From Pseudonocardia acidicola (GTDB lineage: Bacteria > Actinomycetota > Actinomycetes > Mycobacteriales > Pseudonocardiaceae), in contig NZ_JAAXLA010000028.1 of assembly GCF_012911935.1 (NCBI RefSeq), forward strand, positions 1 to 64,000: DNA of 64,000 nucleotides, written 5' to 3'. The notes beneath the pieces were generated by a model. The model worked only from the letters and a program-made list of their open reading frames with translations, was not told the DNA's origin and ran no database searches. Shown one piece after another: positions 27,204 to 36,300 of this stretch; the first letter of the stretch is position 1, and each line of letters starts with the position of its first letter. Both the position numbers and the translations under genes were made by a program.

Positions 27204-27644
27204 TCAGCGCTGCGGCTCGAGGATCACCACCGGGATGTCCCGGTCGGTCTTCGTGGCGTACTCGTCGTAGGCGGGCCAGATCTCGGCCATCTTCGGCCAG
27301 AGCCGGGCCTTCTCGTCGGCGTCGGCGGTGCGCGCCTTCGCGGCCAGCTTCTGCGGCCCGACCTGGATCTCGACGTCGGGGTCGGCCTGAAGGTTGAGGT
27401 ACCAGACGGGGTGGTCCGGAGCGCCGCCCTTGGAGGCGACGATGACGTAGTTGCCGTCGTCCTCGCCGTAGATCAGCGCGGTGCGCCGCGGCGTGCCGGT
27501 CCTGCGGCCGGTCACGGTGAGCAGCAGCGTCGGGACGCCGTTCCACTCGTGCCCCTCGGTGCCGCCCGACTCGTCGTACTGCTTGATGTGTTCGTTGACC
27601 CAGCCGACCGGGCTGTCGACCGGCTCGCCCTGCGGTTCACTCAT
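27204..27644 (-). CDS. F420H2-dependent nitroreductase/quinone reductase, Ddn family
   Basis: A 146-residue split-barrel flavin-like reductase of the Ddn group (PF04075), which uses the deazaflavin F420H2. The family core is clear: LLLTVTGRRTGTPRRTALIY, NYVIVASKGGAPDHPVWYLNL and DPDVEIQVG. The ATG at 27644 has AGGAGGA directly upstream; the longer frame to 27674 is not needed. It lies between kdpC and kdpD on the opposite strand and splits the usual kdpFABC-DE order. The substrate is unknown. Confidence 0.9.
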   Translation of the reverse strand: MSEPQGEPVDSPVGWVNEHIKQYDESGGTEGHEWNGVPTLLLTVTGRRTGTPRRTALIYGEDDGNYVIVASKGGAPDHPVWYLNLQADPDVEIQVGPQKLAAKARTADADEKARLWPKMAEIWPAYDEYATKTDRDIPVVILEPQR

Positions 27645-27881
27645 GATTCCTCCTGCGACACGGATGCCGGGCATGATCGTTCCCGAGCCTACGGCCGGGT
27701 GCGCGGCCGGGCACGACGATCACTCGGTCCCGGCCTCCGTGGGCGCCGACAGCCGGACCTCCTCCACGTCGTCCGCCCCGCGTCGCCCGGATCGGCCACC
27801 TGCAGCCCGTGCGCGTTCTCCGTGGACGCACCCCCTGCCCCTCACCGGGTGACGGGGCATCGCGCGTGACGGGAACGACGC

Positions 27882-27909
27882 TCGACAAGGGCGTTGCGCG
27901 ACGGAGAAT
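27882..27909 (+). promoter_or_regulatory. Candidate promoter of kdpDE
   Basis: TCGACA (27882-27887) and GAGAAT (27904-27909) are 16 bases apart, and the kdpD GTG begins six bases after the -10. That geometry implies a leaderless transcript. No Shine-Dalgarno sequence is visible. Confidence 0.5.
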
Positions 27910-27915
27910 GGCATC

Positions 27916-30453
27916 GTGACACGGCGCGGTGAGCTGCGCATCTACCTCGGGGCCGCCCCCGGGGTGGGGAAGACCTACGCCATGCTCGGCGAGGGACGGC
28001 GGCGGGCCGAACGCGGCACCGACGTCGTCGTCGGCCTGGTCGAGACGTACGGCCGGGCCAAGACGGTGGCGATGCTGGAGGGCCTGGAGACGGTGCCGCG
28101 GCGCACGTTCGCGCACCGCGGCACGCAGCTCGAGGAGATGGACGTCGACGCGGTGCTGGCCCGCCACCCGACGGTCGTCCTGGTCGACGAGCTCGCCCAC
28201 ACCAATGCCCCGGGCTCGCGTAACCCCAAGCGCTGGCAGGACGTCGAGGAGCTGCTCGAGGCCGGCATCGACGTGCTGAGCACGGTCAACGTGCAGCATC
28301 TGGAATCGCTCAACGACGTCGTGGAACGCATCACCGGGGTCCGCCAGCGCGAGACGGTGCCCGACGAGGTGGTGCGCCGCGCCGGGCAGCTCGAGCTCGT
28401 CGACATCACCCCGGAGGCGCTGCGCCGCCGGATGGCGCACGGCAACATCTACGCCGCGGAGAAGGTCGACGCCGCGCTGGCCAACTACTTCCAGCCCGGC
28501 AACCTCATCGCGTTGCGTGAGCTCGCGCTGCTGTGGGTGGCCGACGAGGTGGACGAGGCGCTGCAGCGCTACCGCACCGACAAGCGGATCACCGATGTGT
28601 GGGAGACCCGGGAGCGGGTGGTGGTCGCCCTCACCGGCGGGCCGGAGAGCGAGACGGTGCTGCGCAGGGCCGCCCGGATCGCCAAGCGTGCCGGGCAGGC
28701 CGATCTGCTCGCCGTGCACGTGCTGCGCGGCGACGGGCTGGCCGGCCCGCCGGTCGGGGCGGTGTCCGGGCTGCGCCGGCTGGCCGACGGGGTCGGCGCG
28801 ACCTTCCACACCGTCGTCGGCGACGATGTCCCGGCCGCGTTGCTCGACTTCGCCCGCGGGGTCAACGCCACCCAGCTCGTGCTCGGTACGTCGCGGCGCT
28901 CCCGGCTGGCCCGGTTGTTCGACCAGGGCATCGGCGCGCGTGTCGTGCAGGAGTCCGGACCGATCGACGTGCACATGGTGACCCACGACGCCGCCGGTGG
29001 CGGCCTGCATCTGCCGGCGTGGCGCAGCGGGCTGGCGCCCGGGCGGATCTGGGTCGGCTGGGTGCTCGCCGTGCTGGCGCCGGCGCTGGCCACCGGACTG
29101 GGCACCCTGCTCGACGGCGTCATCGGGCTGTCCACCGACGTCGTGCTGTTCTTCCTGGCCACGGTGCTCGTCGCCGTGGTCGGCGGGCTCGGCCCGGCGC
29201 TGCTCGCCGCGCTGCTGGGCGGGCTGCTGCTCAACTTCTTCCTGACCCCGCCGCTGTACTCGTTCACCATCGGGCAGAGCGCGAACGTGATCACGGTCGC
29301 CGCGATGCTGGTCGTCGCCGTGCTCGTGGCGCTGCTCGTCGACCGGGCCGCCCGGCGCGCCGAACAGGCCGCCCGGGCCCGCGCGGAGGCCGCCCTGCTG
29401 GCGTCGTTCGCGCGCAGCGTGCTCACCCGCACCGACCCGCTGCCACGGCTGCTGGAGAAGGTCCGCGAGGCCTTCGGGCTGCGGTCGGTCGCGCTGATCG
29501 AGAGGACCGCCGGCGGCGGGCCCGGCTGGACCCGGGTGGCGGTGTCCGGCCCGCCCGACTGCGGACGGCCCGACGAGGCCGACGTCGACGTCGAGGTGGA
29601 ACCCGACCTGCACCTGATCGGCACCGGCCGGTCCCTGCCCGCGTCGTACACGCGGCTGCTGGAGACCGTCGGTGGTCAGGCGCTGCTGGCGTTGCGCAGC
29701 CAGCGCTCCGCCGCGGAGGCGGAGAGCGCCCGGCGCCGCGCCGAGGCCACCGAGACGCGCAGCGCCCTGTTGTCCGCGGTCGGGCACGACCTGCGCAGCC
29801 CGCTCACGTCGATCAAGGCCGCCGCCGGCAGCCTCCGCGACCCGAACCTGCTGCTCTCCGAGGACGACCGCGCGGACCTGCTGGCCACCGTGGAGGAGTC
29901 CGCCGACCGGCTCACCGGGTTGGTGGACAACCTGCTGGACTCGTCGCGGCTGGCCGCCGGCGCGGTCACGCCGCTGCTGGCCCCCGTCGGCTACGACGAG
30001 GTGGCCGCGCGGGCGCTGGTCGGGGTGGACGGTGCGGCCCGGGTGAGCGTGGAGATCCCCGAGGACCTGCCCGACGTCGTGGCCGACGCCGGGCTGCTGG
30101 AGAGAGTGGTGGCCAACGTGGTGGACAACGCGCTGCGGCACGGTGACGGGGCGCCCGTCGCGCTGCGCGCGAGCGCCTACGGCGATCGGGTCGAGCTGCG
30201 GATCGTCGACAGCGGGCCGGGGGTGCCGCGGGGGTCCCGCGACGGGCTGTTCGTGGCGTTCCAGCGGCTCGGCGACCGGGACCCGACGACCGGCGTCGGG
30301 CTCGGCCTCGCCGTGGCCCGCGGGTTCACCGAGGCCATGGGCGGCACCCTGTGCGCGGAGGACACCCCGGGTGGCGGGCTGACCGTCGTGGTGTCATTGC
30401 CGATCGCCGCCGCCCCGGCCGTACCGGCGGACGCCGCGGGGCCGCTGCGGTGA
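27916..30453 (+). CDS. kdpD: Osmosensitive K+ channel histidine kinase KdpD
   Basis: Sensor kinase for potassium limitation, 845 residues. Order: KdpD N-terminal domain with P-loop GAAPGVGKTYAML and LVDELAHTNAPGSRNPKRWQDVEELL; a USP domain near residues 230-360 (VVALTGGPESETVLRRAARIAKRAG); four membrane helices near 385-480; a GAF-like region; the HisKA box VGHDLRSPLTSIKAAAG; and ATPase motifs VVDNALRHGDG, DSGPGVPRG and GLGLAVARGF. In other bacteria the USP domain binds c-di-AMP. The stop overlaps the kdpE GTG. Confidence 0.96.
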   Translation: MTRRGELRIYLGAAPGVGKTYAMLGEGRRRAERGTDVVVGLVETYGRAKTVAMLEGLETVPRRTFAHRGTQLEEMDVDAVLARHPTVVLVDELAHTNAPGSRNPKRWQDVEELLEAGIDVLSTVNVQHLESLNDVVERITGVRQRETVPDEVVRRAGQLELVDITPEALRRRMAHGNIYAAEKVDAALANYFQPGNLIALRELALLWVADEVDEALQRYRTDKRITDVWETRERVVVALTGGPESETVLRRAARIAKRAGQADLLAVHVLRGDGLAGPPVGAVSGLRRLADGVGATFHTVVGDDVPAALLDFARGVNATQLVLGTSRRSRLARLFDQGIGARVVQESGPIDVHMVTHDAAGGGLHLPAWRSGLAPGRIWVGWVLAVLAPALATGLGTLLDGVIGLSTDVVLFFLATVLVAVVGGLGPALLAALLGGLLLNFFLTPPLYSFTIGQSANVITVAAMLVVAVLVALLVDRAARRAEQAARARAEAALLASFARSVLTRTDPLPRLLEKVREAFGLRSVALIERTAGGGPGWTRVAVSGPPDCGRPDEADVDVEVEPDLHLIGTGRSLPASYTRLLETVGGQALLALRSQRSAAEAESARRRAEATETRSALLSAVGHDLRSPLTSIKAAAGSLRDPNLLLSEDDRADLLATVEESADRLTGLVDNLLDSSRLAAGAVTPLLAPVGYDEVAARALVGVDGAARVSVEIPEDLPDVVADAGLLERVVANVVDNALRHGDGAPVALRASAYGDRVELRIVDSGPGVPRGSRDGLFVAFQRLGDRDPTTGVGLGLAVARGFTEAMGGTLCAEDTPGGGLTVVVSLPIAAAPAVPADAAGPLR

Positions 30454-31154
30454 CCAGCGATGCGGCGGGGACCGGGGTGCGGGTGCTCGTCGTCGACGAC
30501 GATCCGCAGATCCTGCGCGCCCTGCGGATCAACCTGACCGCGCACGGCTACCACGTGCTCGTCGCCGCCGACGGTGCCGCGGCGCTGCGGGTGGCCGCCG
30601 ACGGGCATCCCGACGTCGTCGTGCTGGACCTCGGTCTGCCCGACCTCGACGGCATCGACGTCATCGAGGGGCTGCGCGGCTGGACCGCGGTCCCGATCAT
30701 CGTGCTGTCGGCACGCACCGACTCCTCCGACAAGGTGCGTGCCCTCGACGCCGGTGCCGACGACTACGTGACCAAGCCGTTCGGGATGGCCGAGCTGCTG
30801 GCGCGGCTGCGGGCGGCGGTGCGGCGTGCGTCCGCGGGCTCGGTCGACGGCGACGCGGTGGTGGACGTCGGGGCGTTCCGGGTCGACCTGGCCGCCAAAC
30901 GGGTGGCCCGCGGTGACCAGGAGGTGCACCTGACGCCGACCGAGTGGGGCATCCTCGAGATGCTCGTGCGCCACCGCGGCAAGCTGGTCGGCCAGCGCGA
31001 GCTGCTCCGCGAGGTATGGGGCCCCACCTACGGCAAGGAGACCAACTACCTGCGCGTCTACCTCGCCCAGCTGCGCCGCAAGCTCGAACCGGAGCCGTCC
31101 CGGCCGCGGTACCTGATCACCGAGCCGGGGATGGGGTACCGGTTCGACGGGTGA
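30450..31154 (+). CDS. kdpE: Response regulator KdpE
   Basis: Partner of KdpD and expected activator of kdpFABC. The 234 residues comprise a complete receiver (VVDDDP acidic pocket, VLDLGLPDLDG with the phosphoacceptor, VLSAR switch, YVTKPF lysine) and an OmpR-type winged helix (HLTPTEWGILEMLV, YLRVYLAQLRRKLE, YLITEPGMGYRF). The GTG at 30450 overlaps the kdpD stop (GTGA). It contrasts with the degenerate paralogue ahead of kdpF. Confidence 0.96.
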   Translation: MTSDAAGTGVRVLVVDDDPQILRALRINLTAHGYHVLVAADGAAALRVAADGHPDVVVLDLGLPDLDGIDVIEGLRGWTAVPIIVLSARTDSSDKVRALDAGADDYVTKPFGMAELLARLRAAVRRASAGSVDGDAVVDVGAFRVDLAAKRVARGDQEVHLTPTEWGILEMLVRHRGKLVGQRELLREVWGPTYGKETNYLRVYLAQLRRKLEPEPSRPRYLITEPGMGYRFDG

Positions 31155-31162
31155 CGCCTCAT

Positions 31163-31225
31163 GATCGCCGGTTTCGGGACATGCGCGGCCATGGGCGGCC
31201 GCAATGTCCCGGATGTGCTGATCAT
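31163..31225. repeat. Palindromic element, copy 1 (also a bidirectional terminator)
   Basis: Between the ends of kdpE and the DUF559 gene. Nested pairing: GATC at both ends, GGGACAT with ATGTCCC, and GCGGCC with GGCCGC around a short loop. The right end includes the DUF559 stop codon. The pattern GATCGCCGGTTTCGGGAC ... GTCCCG ... GATCATG recurs at the other end of the DUF559 gene. Confidence 0.7.
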
Positions 31226-32091
31226 GCGGCGGCCGTGAGCGTGGCGCGGACCTCGTCGAGGACTCTCGCGGGTTCGTTCGCGAGGTCGTGCCAGGTGAAG
31301 CGCAACAGGTCCCAGCCGGCCCGGACCAGCGCGTTGCCCTTACGGCGGTCGGTGCGGAAGCGCTCGGCGTCGACGTGCCAGGCCCAGCCGTCGACCTCGA
31401 CGGCGACCCGCACGGCGGGAAAGGCCAGGTCGATGCGGTAGGCCCCGAAGGGGTGACCCGTGGTCCAGCCGGTGATTCCGGCGTTGCGCAGGATCGTGAC
31501 GAGCAGCCGCTCGGCGGCAGAGTCGGCCCGGTCCGCCGCGGCGATCAGCAGGTCACCGGCCGCGCATGAGCCCCGGCGGCCCATGTTGCGGCAGAACGCC
31601 CGGTAGACCGCGGGGAACCGGACGTGACGCTGCAGCGCGCGGTCCAGGAATATCGATCCGCTGCGGGACAGTGCGACGGCCGTCTCCAGGGCGGTCAGCG
31701 GGGCGTCGGTGAGCCAGACGTCCCGGAGCCCGATCAGATCCGGCGGCGGCAGGTCGCGCCGCCGGATCCGGATCCCGGGTTGGGGACGGGGCTTGGCCCG
31801 CGCCGGGACCGTCACCTCGATCACCGCGGGCGCCTTCGGCAGCATCCCGTGCCAGTACGCTGCGGCCGGCCCGGACACCGCGGCGTTCTCACCTGCCCAC
31901 AGGCCTGCCGCGCGGACCCGCACCTCGTCGGTCAGCCGGTGCCCACCGAGCAGGTAAACGCCGGTGTGCAGGGCCCGCCACCGGCCGGAGGCGACGCGGC
32001 GTCGCACTGTGCGGCCCGACATGCCGTGCTCAAGCGCCTGCCCGAGGCTCAGCACACCGGCCTGGCGTCTCAGCAGATGATCGATGGACAT
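31222..32091 (-). CDS. DUF559 endonuclease-like protein with AbiEi-type N-terminus
   Basis: A 289-residue protein of a group common and repeated in actinobacterial genomes. The N-terminal part (IDHLLRRQAGVLSLGQALEHGMS, then TVRRRVASGRWRALHTGVYLL) resembles the AbiEi antitoxin winged helix. The C-terminal part is a Vsr-like PD-(D/E)XK fold: YRIDLAFPAVRVAVEVDGWAWH gives the catalytic Asp and the ExD, followed by RKGNALVRAGWDLLRFTW. The ATG at 32091 begins at the domain; an upstream extension is unlikely. No toxin partner is next to it. Related palindromes flank both ends. Confidence 0.8.
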   Translation of the reverse strand: MSIDHLLRRQAGVLSLGQALEHGMSGRTVRRRVASGRWRALHTGVYLLGGHRLTDEVRVRAAGLWAGENAAVSGPAAAYWHGMLPKAPAVIEVTVPARAKPRPQPGIRIRRRDLPPPDLIGLRDVWLTDAPLTALETAVALSRSGSIFLDRALQRHVRFPAVYRAFCRNMGRRGSCAAGDLLIAAADRADSAAERLLVTILRNAGITGWTTGHPFGAYRIDLAFPAVRVAVEVDGWAWHVDAERFRTDRRKGNALVRAGWDLLRFTWHDLANEPARVLDEVRATLTAAA

Positions 32092-32151
32092 GCGGCCAGG
32101 ATCGGGTGACCCGGCTTCGGGCGGGCCCGATTCGGTGAAATCGCCGCCCAT

Positions 32152-32213
32152 GATCGGCGTTCCCGGGACCTCCCGGCCAGGGATGGCCGGAACGTCCCGC
32201 AAAAGGCGATCTT
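32152..32213. repeat. Palindromic element, copy 2
   Basis: Upstream of the DUF559 gene. GATCGGCGTTCCCGGGAC opens it, CCGGCC (32173-32178) pairs with GGCCGG (32185-32190), and GTCCC (32194-32198) closes the outer stem, followed by GATCTTG. Its length and order match copy 1 at 31163-31225, with a changed loop. Confidence 0.65.
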
Positions 32214-32221
32214 GGCGGGCT

Positions 32222-32965
32222 TCAGCGGCCGAAGTCCTGGGTCCAGTAGTCGCCGCGGGAGTCGTAGCCGACGCCGATGGTGGTCAGTGAGCAGTCCAGG
32301 ATGTTCGCGCGGTGGCCGGGCGAGTTCATCCAGGCGTCGACGACGGCGGCGGCGTCGGGCTGGCCCTGGGCGATGTTCTCCGCGCCGGGCGCGGGATAGC
32401 CCTCGGCCTGCAGTCGGTCGCCGAACGAGCTGCCGTCGCTCCCGGTGTGCGAGAAGTAGTTGTTCGACGCCATGTCGGCGCTGTGTTGCTGGGCCGCGGC
32501 GGTGACGCGGGCGTCGACCTGCAGTGCGCCGCAGCCGGCCCGGGCGCGCTGCGCGTTGGTCAGCGCGACGACCTGGGCGGCCGGGGTGCCCGCCGGTGCG
32601 GCGGCCGGGGCCGGAGCGGGCCGCTGCGCGGTGGTCCGCACCGCGGCCCGGGTCGTCGTGGCCGGGACCGGGGTGGTGGTACCTACCGGCGCCGTCGTCG
32701 TCGGCGGCGCGGTAGGCGTGGCCGCCGGCGTGGTCGTGGCCGGCGGTGGCGCGGCGAGCGCCGGCGGCGGAGCCGGGGCCGCGGTGACCCGGGCGGCGGG
32801 GGTGAACGTGGGTGCCGGCGTCTCGGCGCCGGCCGGCCCGCCGAGCGCGGCGGTCCAGGACCCCGGGAGCGCCGAGGCCCCGACGGTGGCGCCGAGTCCC
32901 GCGAGGAGGGCGCCCATGGTGAGCCCGACCAACAGCACCCCGCCGCGCATCCATGATCGAGTCAC
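32222..32965 (-). CDS. Secreted CAP/SCP-domain protein
   Basis: A 247-residue exported protein: basic start, hydrophobic signal helix (GGVLLVGLTMGALLAGLGAT), then about 100 residues of Pro/Ala/Thr-rich linker, then a CAP domain. Domain signatures: VVALTNAQRARAGCGALQVD, AAQQHSADMASNNYFSHTG, GENIAQGQPDAAAVVDAWMNSPGHRANIL and IGVGYDSRGDYWTQDFG. The two histidines and glutamates of the CAP cavity are present. TACGTT lies eight bases before the GTG at 32965, suggesting a leaderless start. It is divergent from acyP. The role of bacterial CAP proteins is unclear. Confidence 0.88.
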   Translation of the reverse strand: MTRSWMRGGVLLVGLTMGALLAGLGATVGASALPGSWTAALGGPAGAETPAPTFTPAARVTAAPAPPPALAAPPPATTTPAATPTAPPTTTAPVGTTTPVPATTTRAAVRTTAQRPAPAPAAAPAGTPAAQVVALTNAQRARAGCGALQVDARVTAAAQQHSADMASNNYFSHTGSDGSSFGDRLQAEGYPAPGAENIAQGQPDAAAVVDAWMNSPGHRANILDCSLTTIGVGYDSRGDYWTQDFGR

Positions 32966-32987
32966 GGCGCGGTAACGTAGCAGCACT

Positions 32988-33278
32988 GTGAGTATCAACT
33001 CGGATTCCGCCGTTCGGCTCACCGCATGGGTCCACGGGAAGGTACAGGGAGTGGGTTTCCGCTGGTGGACCCGCTCCCGCGCGCTCGAGATCGGCCTCGT
33101 CGGACAGGCCCGGAACCTCCCCGACGGGCGGGTCGCGGTGGTTGCGGAGGGTGATCGGGCGGCGTGCGAGCGGCTGCTCGAGGCGCTGCGCAGCGGCCAC
33201 ACCCCGGGCCGGGTGGACCAGGTCGTGGAGCAGTGGACGCGGGCGCGCGGGGGGTTCTCCGGATTCGTCGAGGCCTGA
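32988..33278 (+). CDS. acyP: Acylphosphatase
   Basis: Hydrolyses carboxyl-phosphate bonds of acylphosphates. The 96 residues show the catalytic pair: Arg in VQGVGFRWW and Asn in [17 protein letters not shown]. The N-terminal region up to [10 protein letters not shown] fits the family. It precedes smc by about 90 bases, the order conserved in mycobacteria. TAACGT at 32972-32977 could be its -10 and overlaps the -10 of the divergent CAP gene. Confidence 0.93.
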   Translation: MSINSDSAVRLTAWVHGKVQGVGFRWWTRSRALEIGLVGQARNLPDGRVAVVAEGDRAACERLLEALRSGHTPGRVDQVVEQWTRARGGFSGFVEA

Positions 33279-33365
33279 CACCGAGCCGAGAACGGCGCGC
33301 TACTCGGCGTCCGGACGCCGCCCGGTAGCCTTCGTGGCCACCTGCCCCCCGGGAGACCACGCACC

Positions 33366-36300
33366 GTGTACCTCAAGAGCCTGACGTTGAAGGGCTTCAA
33401 GTCCTTCGCCTCGGCCACGACGCTGCGCCTGGAACCGGGCATCACCTGCGTGGTCGGGCCGAACGGCTCGGGCAAGTCCAACGTCGTCGACGCGATCAGC
33501 TGGGTGCTCGGCGAGCAGGGTGCCAAGGCGCTGCGCGGCGGCAAGATGGAGGACGTGATCTTCGCCGGCACGGCCGGCCGGGCGCCGCTGGGCCGCGCCG
33601 AGGTCACCCTGACCATCGACAACTCCGACGGCGCGCTGCCCATCGAGTACTCCGAGGTCTCGATCACCCGCCGGATGTTCCGCGACGGCGCGGGCGAGTA
33701 CGAGATCAACGGCTCGAGCTGCCGGCTCCTCGACATCCAGGAGCTGCTCAGCGACTCCGGCATCGGCCGCGAGATGCACGTCATCGTCGGGCAGGGCCAG
33801 CTCGACTCGGTGCTGCAGTCCAAGCCCGAGGACCGTCGCGCCTACATCGAGGAGGCCGCGGGCGTCCTCAAGCACCGCAAGCGCAAGGAGAAGGCGCTGC
33901 GGAAGCTCGACGCGATGCAGGCCAACCTGACCCGGCTCACCGACCTCACCGCCGAGCTGCGCCGCCAGCTCAAGCCGCTGGGCCGGCAGGCCGAGATCGC
34001 CCGGCGCGCTCAGGCCGTGCAGGCCGAACTGCGGGACGCCCGGCTGCGGATCGCCGCCGACGACCTGGTCACGCTGCGCGACTCCCTCGCCCGGGAGGAG
34101 GCCGACGAGGCCGCGGCCCGGGCCCGGCGCGCGGAGGTCGAGGAAGAACTCGTCGTGGCCCGCGAAGCGCAGGAGTCGTTGGAGGAGGCGCTGGCGGCGG
34201 ACGCGCCGCGGCTGGCCGCCGCCCAGGACGTCTGGTACCGGCTCTCGGCGCTGGCCGAGCGGTTGCGCGGCACCGTGCGGCTGGCCCAGGAGCGCGCCCG
34301 GCACCTGGCCGACGCCGCCGCGGAACGGGCCCCGGGCCGCGATCCCGACGAGCTGGAGCGCGAGGCCGACGCGGTCGCCGAGCAGGAGGAGGAGCTGGTC
34401 GCCGTCGTCGCGGAGGCCCGCCGCCGGCTGGCGGAGGTGCTGGAGGAACGCGCCGAGCACGAGCGCACCCTGGCCGCGGCCGAGCGGGCCCACCTGGCCG
34501 CGGTGCGGGCCATCGCCGACCGCAAGGCCGGGCTGGCGACGCTGGCCGGGAAGGCCGAGGCGCTGCGCAGCGGCGCGGCGGCCACCGCCGAGGAGATCGA
34601 GCGGCTCTCCGACGCCCTCGGTGAGGCGCAGGCCCGTACCGAGCAGGCCGTGGCCGAGCTGGAGGCCGCCCGCGACGAGTTGGGCGTGCTCGACGACGGC
34701 GACTCCGACCTCGGCGATCGCGTGGCCGCCGCGGCCGAGGTGCACCAGAGCGCCCGCGAACGTGTCGCCGAGTTGGTGAAGCGGGAGCGCGAGGTCGAGC
34801 AGCAGCGGGCGCACTGGCGGGCCCGGGTCGACGCGCTGTCGGTGGGCCTGGCTCGCAAGGACGGCAGCGGGGCGTTGTTGTCCGGCGACCTCGACGGAGT
34901 GCTCGGCGCGGTGTCCGGGCTGCTCAGCGTCGACCCGGCGGCCCGCACCGCACTCGCCGCCGCGCTGGGCGAGCTCGCCGAGGGCGTCGCCGTCGACTCA
35001 CCGGACGCCGCGGTCGCGGCGCTGCGCAGGCTGCGCTCCACCGACGCGGGGAGCGCGACGCTGCTCGTCGGCGCCCCGGGCGAGGCGGCCGCGGCCGGCG
35101 AGCCCCCGGCCGGGCGATGGGCGTCGGCGCTGGTCACGGCGGCGGAGCCGCTCGCAGGCGCGGTGCGCCGGGTGCTGCGCGACGTCGTCGTGGTCGACGA
35201 CCTGGACGCCGCCCGCGCGCTGGTGGACGCCCGCCCGGAGCTCACCGCGGTGACCCGGGACGGCGACGTGCTCGCCGCCGGCCGGGCCCGCGGCGGCTCC
35301 GGCGCGGCGTCGAGTGCGCTGGACGTGCAGGCCGCGGTGAACGAGGCGCTGGAGGCCCGGGAGAAGGTCGAGCAGGAGCTGGCCCGGCTGCGCCCGGCGC
35401 TGGACGGGGCACGCGCCGAGGAGGCCGCCCGGCAGACCGACCTGGAGGCCGCCCGGCAGACGCAGAAGGCCGCCGAGTCCCGCCGGTCCGCGGCGAGCAA
35501 CCAGCTCGGGCGGCTGGAGCAGGTCGTCCGGTCGGCGGAGGCGGAGGCGCAGCGGCTGCTCGAACGCCGCGACGCCGTCGAGGCCCGCCGCTCCGACGCG
35601 CTCCTCGCGCTGGAGGCCGCCGAGGAACAGCTCCTGGTGGCCGAGGGCGAGCCGCTCGACGACGAACCGGACACCGAGATCCGGGACGCGGCCGCCGACG
35701 CGTTGGCCGCGGCGCGCTCGGAGGAGGTCGAGTCGCGGCTGACGCTGCGCACCGCCGAGGAGCGGGCTCGCGCGATCGCCGGCCGGGCGGAGTCGCTGCG
35801 CCGGCAGGCCGCGTCGGAACGGCAGGCGCGGGCGCGGGCCGCAGCGGCGCGCGCCGAGCGCGAGCGCGGGGCGGCGGTCGCGGCCCTCGTGGTCTCCGCG
35901 GGTGAGGCCGCGCTGGAGCGCATGGAGGTGTCGCTGGCCGAGGCGGCCACCGAGCGGGACGCGGCCGCGGCCGCCCGGGCCGAGCGGGAGACCGCGCTGA
36001 CCGCGGCGCGCAGCACGTCGATGCGGCTGACCGCGCTGCTGGAGAAGCTCACCGACGCCGTGCATCGCGACGAGGTGATGCGCGCGCAGTCGCGGCTGCG
36101 GCTCGAGCAGCTCACCGAGAAGGTGCTCGCCGATCACGGCATCGGCGTGGAGGACCTGGTCGCCGAGTACGGGCCGAACGTGGCCGTGCCGCCGAGCCCG
36201 GCGGAGCTGGCCGAGTACGAGGCGGCCAAGGAGCGCGGGGAGGACGTCGTCGCCCCGCCGGCGATGCCGTTCGACCGGGCCGCGCAGGAGCGCCGGGTCA

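Noticed and set aside
27720..27941. 73-residue minus-strand frame ending DDVEEVRLSAPTEAGTE
   Set aside because: The ending looks protein-like, but the frame starts inside kdpD, and no family or ribosome site supports it. It could be a remnant, but that is not demonstrable.
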